A stretch of DNA of 64,000 nucleotides from contig CM054182.1 in NCBI GenBank assembly GCA_028829895.1, positions 1,389,001 to 1,453,000 on the forward strand. Reading direction: 5' to 3'. Each line of letters starts with the position of its first letter. The stretch's first letter is position 1. Positions 61,204 to 64,000 of this stretch are shown here, piece by piece. The stretch comes from Sinotaia quadrata (lineage: Eukaryota > Mollusca > Gastropoda > Architaenioglossa > Viviparidae). A model generated the notes under the pieces. That model was not told the DNA's origin, made no database searches, and was given only the letters and a program-made list of their open reading frames with translations. The translations under genes and the position numbers were made by a program.

Positions 61204-64000
61204 TGAAAGTGGAAATTAATAAGCACATCTACCCAATTTATCCTATGCAAAGATGAAATGAATTAGTACATCTAACTGATTTATCGCATGCAAAGTGGAA
61301 ATGAATTTACACATCTACACGATTTATCCCGCGCAAAGTGGAAATGAATTCGCACATCTATCCGATTCATCCCGTGCAATGCGCAAATGAATTAGCACAT
61401 CTACCCGGTTCATTCCGTGCAATTAGGAGATGAATTAGCAAACCTAAAGGGTTCAGCCCGTGCAATGTGCAGATGAATTAGCACATCTACCCGGTTCAAA
61501 ACGTACAATGTACCGACGAATTAGCACATCTACCCGATTCATCCCGTGCAAAGTGGAGATGAATTAGCACAACTACCCGGTTCAACCCGTGCAATGTGCA
61601 AATGAATTACCACATCTATCCGGTTCATTCCGTGCAATTAGGAGATGAATTAGCACATTTACGCGGTTCATCCCGTGCAATGTGGAGATTAATTAGAACA
61701 TCTACCCGGTTCATCCCATGCAATGTGGAGACGAATTAGCACATCTAACCAATTCATCCGGTGCAATGCAGAAACGAATTAGCACAAATACCCGAATCAT
61801 CCCGTGCAATGCGGAGACGAATTAGCACATCTATACGATTTATCCCGTGCAATGCGGAGATGAATTAGTACATCTACCCGTTTCATCCAGACAAATTGCA
61901 GATGAATTAGCACTTCTAACCATTTCCTCCTGTGCTCTGTGACGATGAATTAGCACATCTACCCGATTAATCTCATCCCTTGCAAAGCAGAGATGAATTA
62001 GCACACCTAACCGGTTCCTTCCGTGCAATGTGCAGGTGAATTATCACATCTACCCGGTTCCTTAAGTGCAATGTGCAGATGAATTAGCACATCTACCCGC
62101 TGATACCCGTGCAATGTGCAGATGAATTCGAACATCTACCCGGTTATAACCGTGCAATGTGCAGATGAATTAGCACATCTACCCGGTTATACCTGTGCAA
62201 TTTGCAGATGAATTAGCACATCTACCCGAATTCCTTCCATGTAAAGTGCAATTGAATTAGCACATCTACCAGCTTAAACCGGTGGAATGTGCAGATGAAT
62301 TAGCTCTTCTAGCCGGTTCAACCCGTGCAATGTGCAGACGAATTAGCACATCACCCGGTTATACCCGTGCAATGTGCAGATGAATTAGCACATCTACCCG
62401 GTTATACCCTTGAAATGTGCAGATGAATTAGCACATCTACCCGAATTCCTTCCATGTAAAGTGCAATTGAATTAGCACATCTACCAGCTTAAACCGGTGG
62501 AATGTGCAGATGAATTAGCTCTTCTAGCCGGTTCAACCCGTGCAATGTGCAGACGAATTAGCACATCACCCGGTTATACCCGTGCAATGTGCAGATGAAT
62601 TAGCACATCTACCCGGTTATACCCGTGCAATGTGCAGATGAATTAGCACATCTACCCGGTTATACCCGTGCAATGTGCAGATGAATTAGCACATCTAACT
62701 GGTTATACCCTTGAAATGTGCAGATGAATTATCACATCTACCCGGTTCCATACGTGCAATGTGCAAATGAATTAGCACATCTGCCCGGCTCCTTAAGTGC
62801 AATGTGCAGATGAATTAATTATCACATCTACACAGTTCAAAACGTTTAATGTGCAGACGAATTAGCATATCTACCCGGTTATACCCGTGCAATGTGCAGA
62901 TGAAAAGGCACATCTACACGGTTATACCCGTGCAATGTGCAGATGAATTAGCACATCTACCCGGTTAAACACATGCAATGAGTTCAACTCTTGCAATGTG
63001 CAGATGAATTAGCACATCTACCCGTTTCATCCAGGCAAAGTGCAGATGAATTAGCACATCTACCCGGTTCCATACGTGCAATGTGCAAATGAATTAGCAC
63101 ATCAACCCGGCTCCTTAAGTGCAATGTGCAAATGAATTAATTATCACATCTACCCAGTTCAACCCGTTCAATGTGCAGACGAATTAGCACATCTACCCGG
63201 TTATAACCATGCAATGTGCAGATGAATTAGCACATCTACCCGGATCCTTCCGTGCAATGTGCATATTAATTAGCACATCTACCCGGTTAAACACATGCAA
63301 TGAGTTCAACTCTTGCAATGTGCAGATGAATTAGCACATCTACACAGTTATACCCGTGCAATGTGCAGATGAATTAGCACATCTAACCGGTTATACCCTT
63401 GAAATGTGCAGATGAATTAGCACATCTACCCGGTTCCTTACGTGCAATGTGCAAATGAATTAGCACATCTACCCGGCTCCTTAAGTGCAATGTTCAGATG
63501 AATTAATTATCACATCTTCCCAGTTCAAACAGTTCAATGAGCAGACGAATTAGCACATCTACCCGGTTATACCCGTGCTATGTGCAGACGAATTAGCACA
63601 ATCTCCCGATTCATCCCGTACAATGCGCAGATGAATTAGCACATCTACCCGTTTTCTTACCTGCAATGTGCAAATGAATTAGCACATCTATCCGGTTCCT
63701 TAAGTGCAATGCGCAGATGAATTGCACATCTACCCGTTTCATTTATTTCAATGCACAGATAAATTAGCATATATACCTGAATCATTCATTGCATTGAATT
63801 AGGATATCTCACCGATTCATCCCGTGCAATGAGCAGATGAATTAGAACATCTTCCCGAATTCCTTCCATGTAATGTGCAAATGAATTAGTTCATCTACCC
63901 GATTCATTCCGTGTAATGTGTAGATTAATAATCACATCTACCCGAGTTCCTTCCGTTTAATCTGCAGATGGATTATCACAACAACCCATTTCATCCAGGC
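61204..64000. repeat. 43-bp minisatellite, about 65 units, continues past the window
   Basis: Consensus unit TGCAATGTGCAGATGAATTA plus GCACATCTACCCGGTTATAC CCG. The array begins right after CACCATTACTTAATGAAAGT, as do two diverged units in copy A (31,305-31,388). Higher-order periodicity is present: the block from 62,226 recurs at 62,441 (215 bp, five units), and the GGTTAAACACATGCAATGAG segment recurs at about 62,962 and 63,284 (322 bp). It lies wholly in intron 11 of copy B. Confidence 0.97.

Noticed and set aside
61204..64000. CRISPR-like regular spacing of a repeat
   Set aside because: The whole 43-bp unit repeats, with no unique spacers, in a eukaryotic intron. It is a minisatellite.

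Overview
The window is eukaryotic, AT-rich, intron-heavy nuclear DNA, most likely from a lophotrochozoan and probably a mollusc. This is inferred from cadherin exons with GT-AG introns, long (TATC)n, (CT)n, (GT)n and (GA)n microsatellites, many minisatellites, and decayed LINE, LTR and DNA-transposon pieces. I cannot name the species. I see no prokaryotic genes, CRISPR arrays, or tRNA or rRNA genes.

The only convincing gene content is a head-to-tail tandem pair of cadherin genes on the + strand. Copy A runs from 10,949 to at least 34,746 with 13 recognisable coding exons. Copy B runs from 44,453 to 60,752 with 11 exons and continues beyond the window. The 11 shared exons match one to one in order, phase and nearly in length. 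They encode a signal peptide followed by cadherin (EC) repeats; the order and motifs of EC1 to EC4 most resemble the N-terminal repeats of cadherin-23. None of these exons is longer than 201 bp, so no long open frame marks the genes. I assembled them from splice sites, phase agreement and A-to-B comparison.

Layout: 1-10.8 kb is intergenic, with minisatellites, one copy of a 1.6-kb dispersed repeat and a broken LTR retroelement. 10.8-34.75 kb is copy A. 34.75-44.3 kb is intergenic or unrecognised downstream copy A sequence, holding degenerate repeat arrays, a deleted HTH-type transposon and more dispersed repeat. 44.3-60.75 kb is copy B. 61.2-64 kb is a 43-bp minisatellite in copy B intron 11 that is still running at the window end.

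The most unusual signal is that three exon/intron junctions of copy A (exons 1, 6 and 13) have been captured by tandem repeats. Each repeat unit contains the end of the exon plus its 5' splice site: 4 x 44 bp, about 19 x 41 bp and about 13 x 30 bp. The matching junctions of copy B that can be seen (exons 1 and 6) are single. At exon 1 the repeated junction reads as polypyrimidine-CAG|GTAAGT, the layout of a recursive splice site. At exon 6 the array has no stop for about 620 nt in the exon frame. The second notable signal is the 43-bp array of copy B intron 11, whose two-unit progenitor is visible at the same place in copy A and whose amplified units gained an inverted repeat the progenitor lacks. 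A possible 12-nt micro-exon, a NAGNAG acceptor, a highly similar block around exon 11 and several mutually exclusive insertions between the copies complete the picture.
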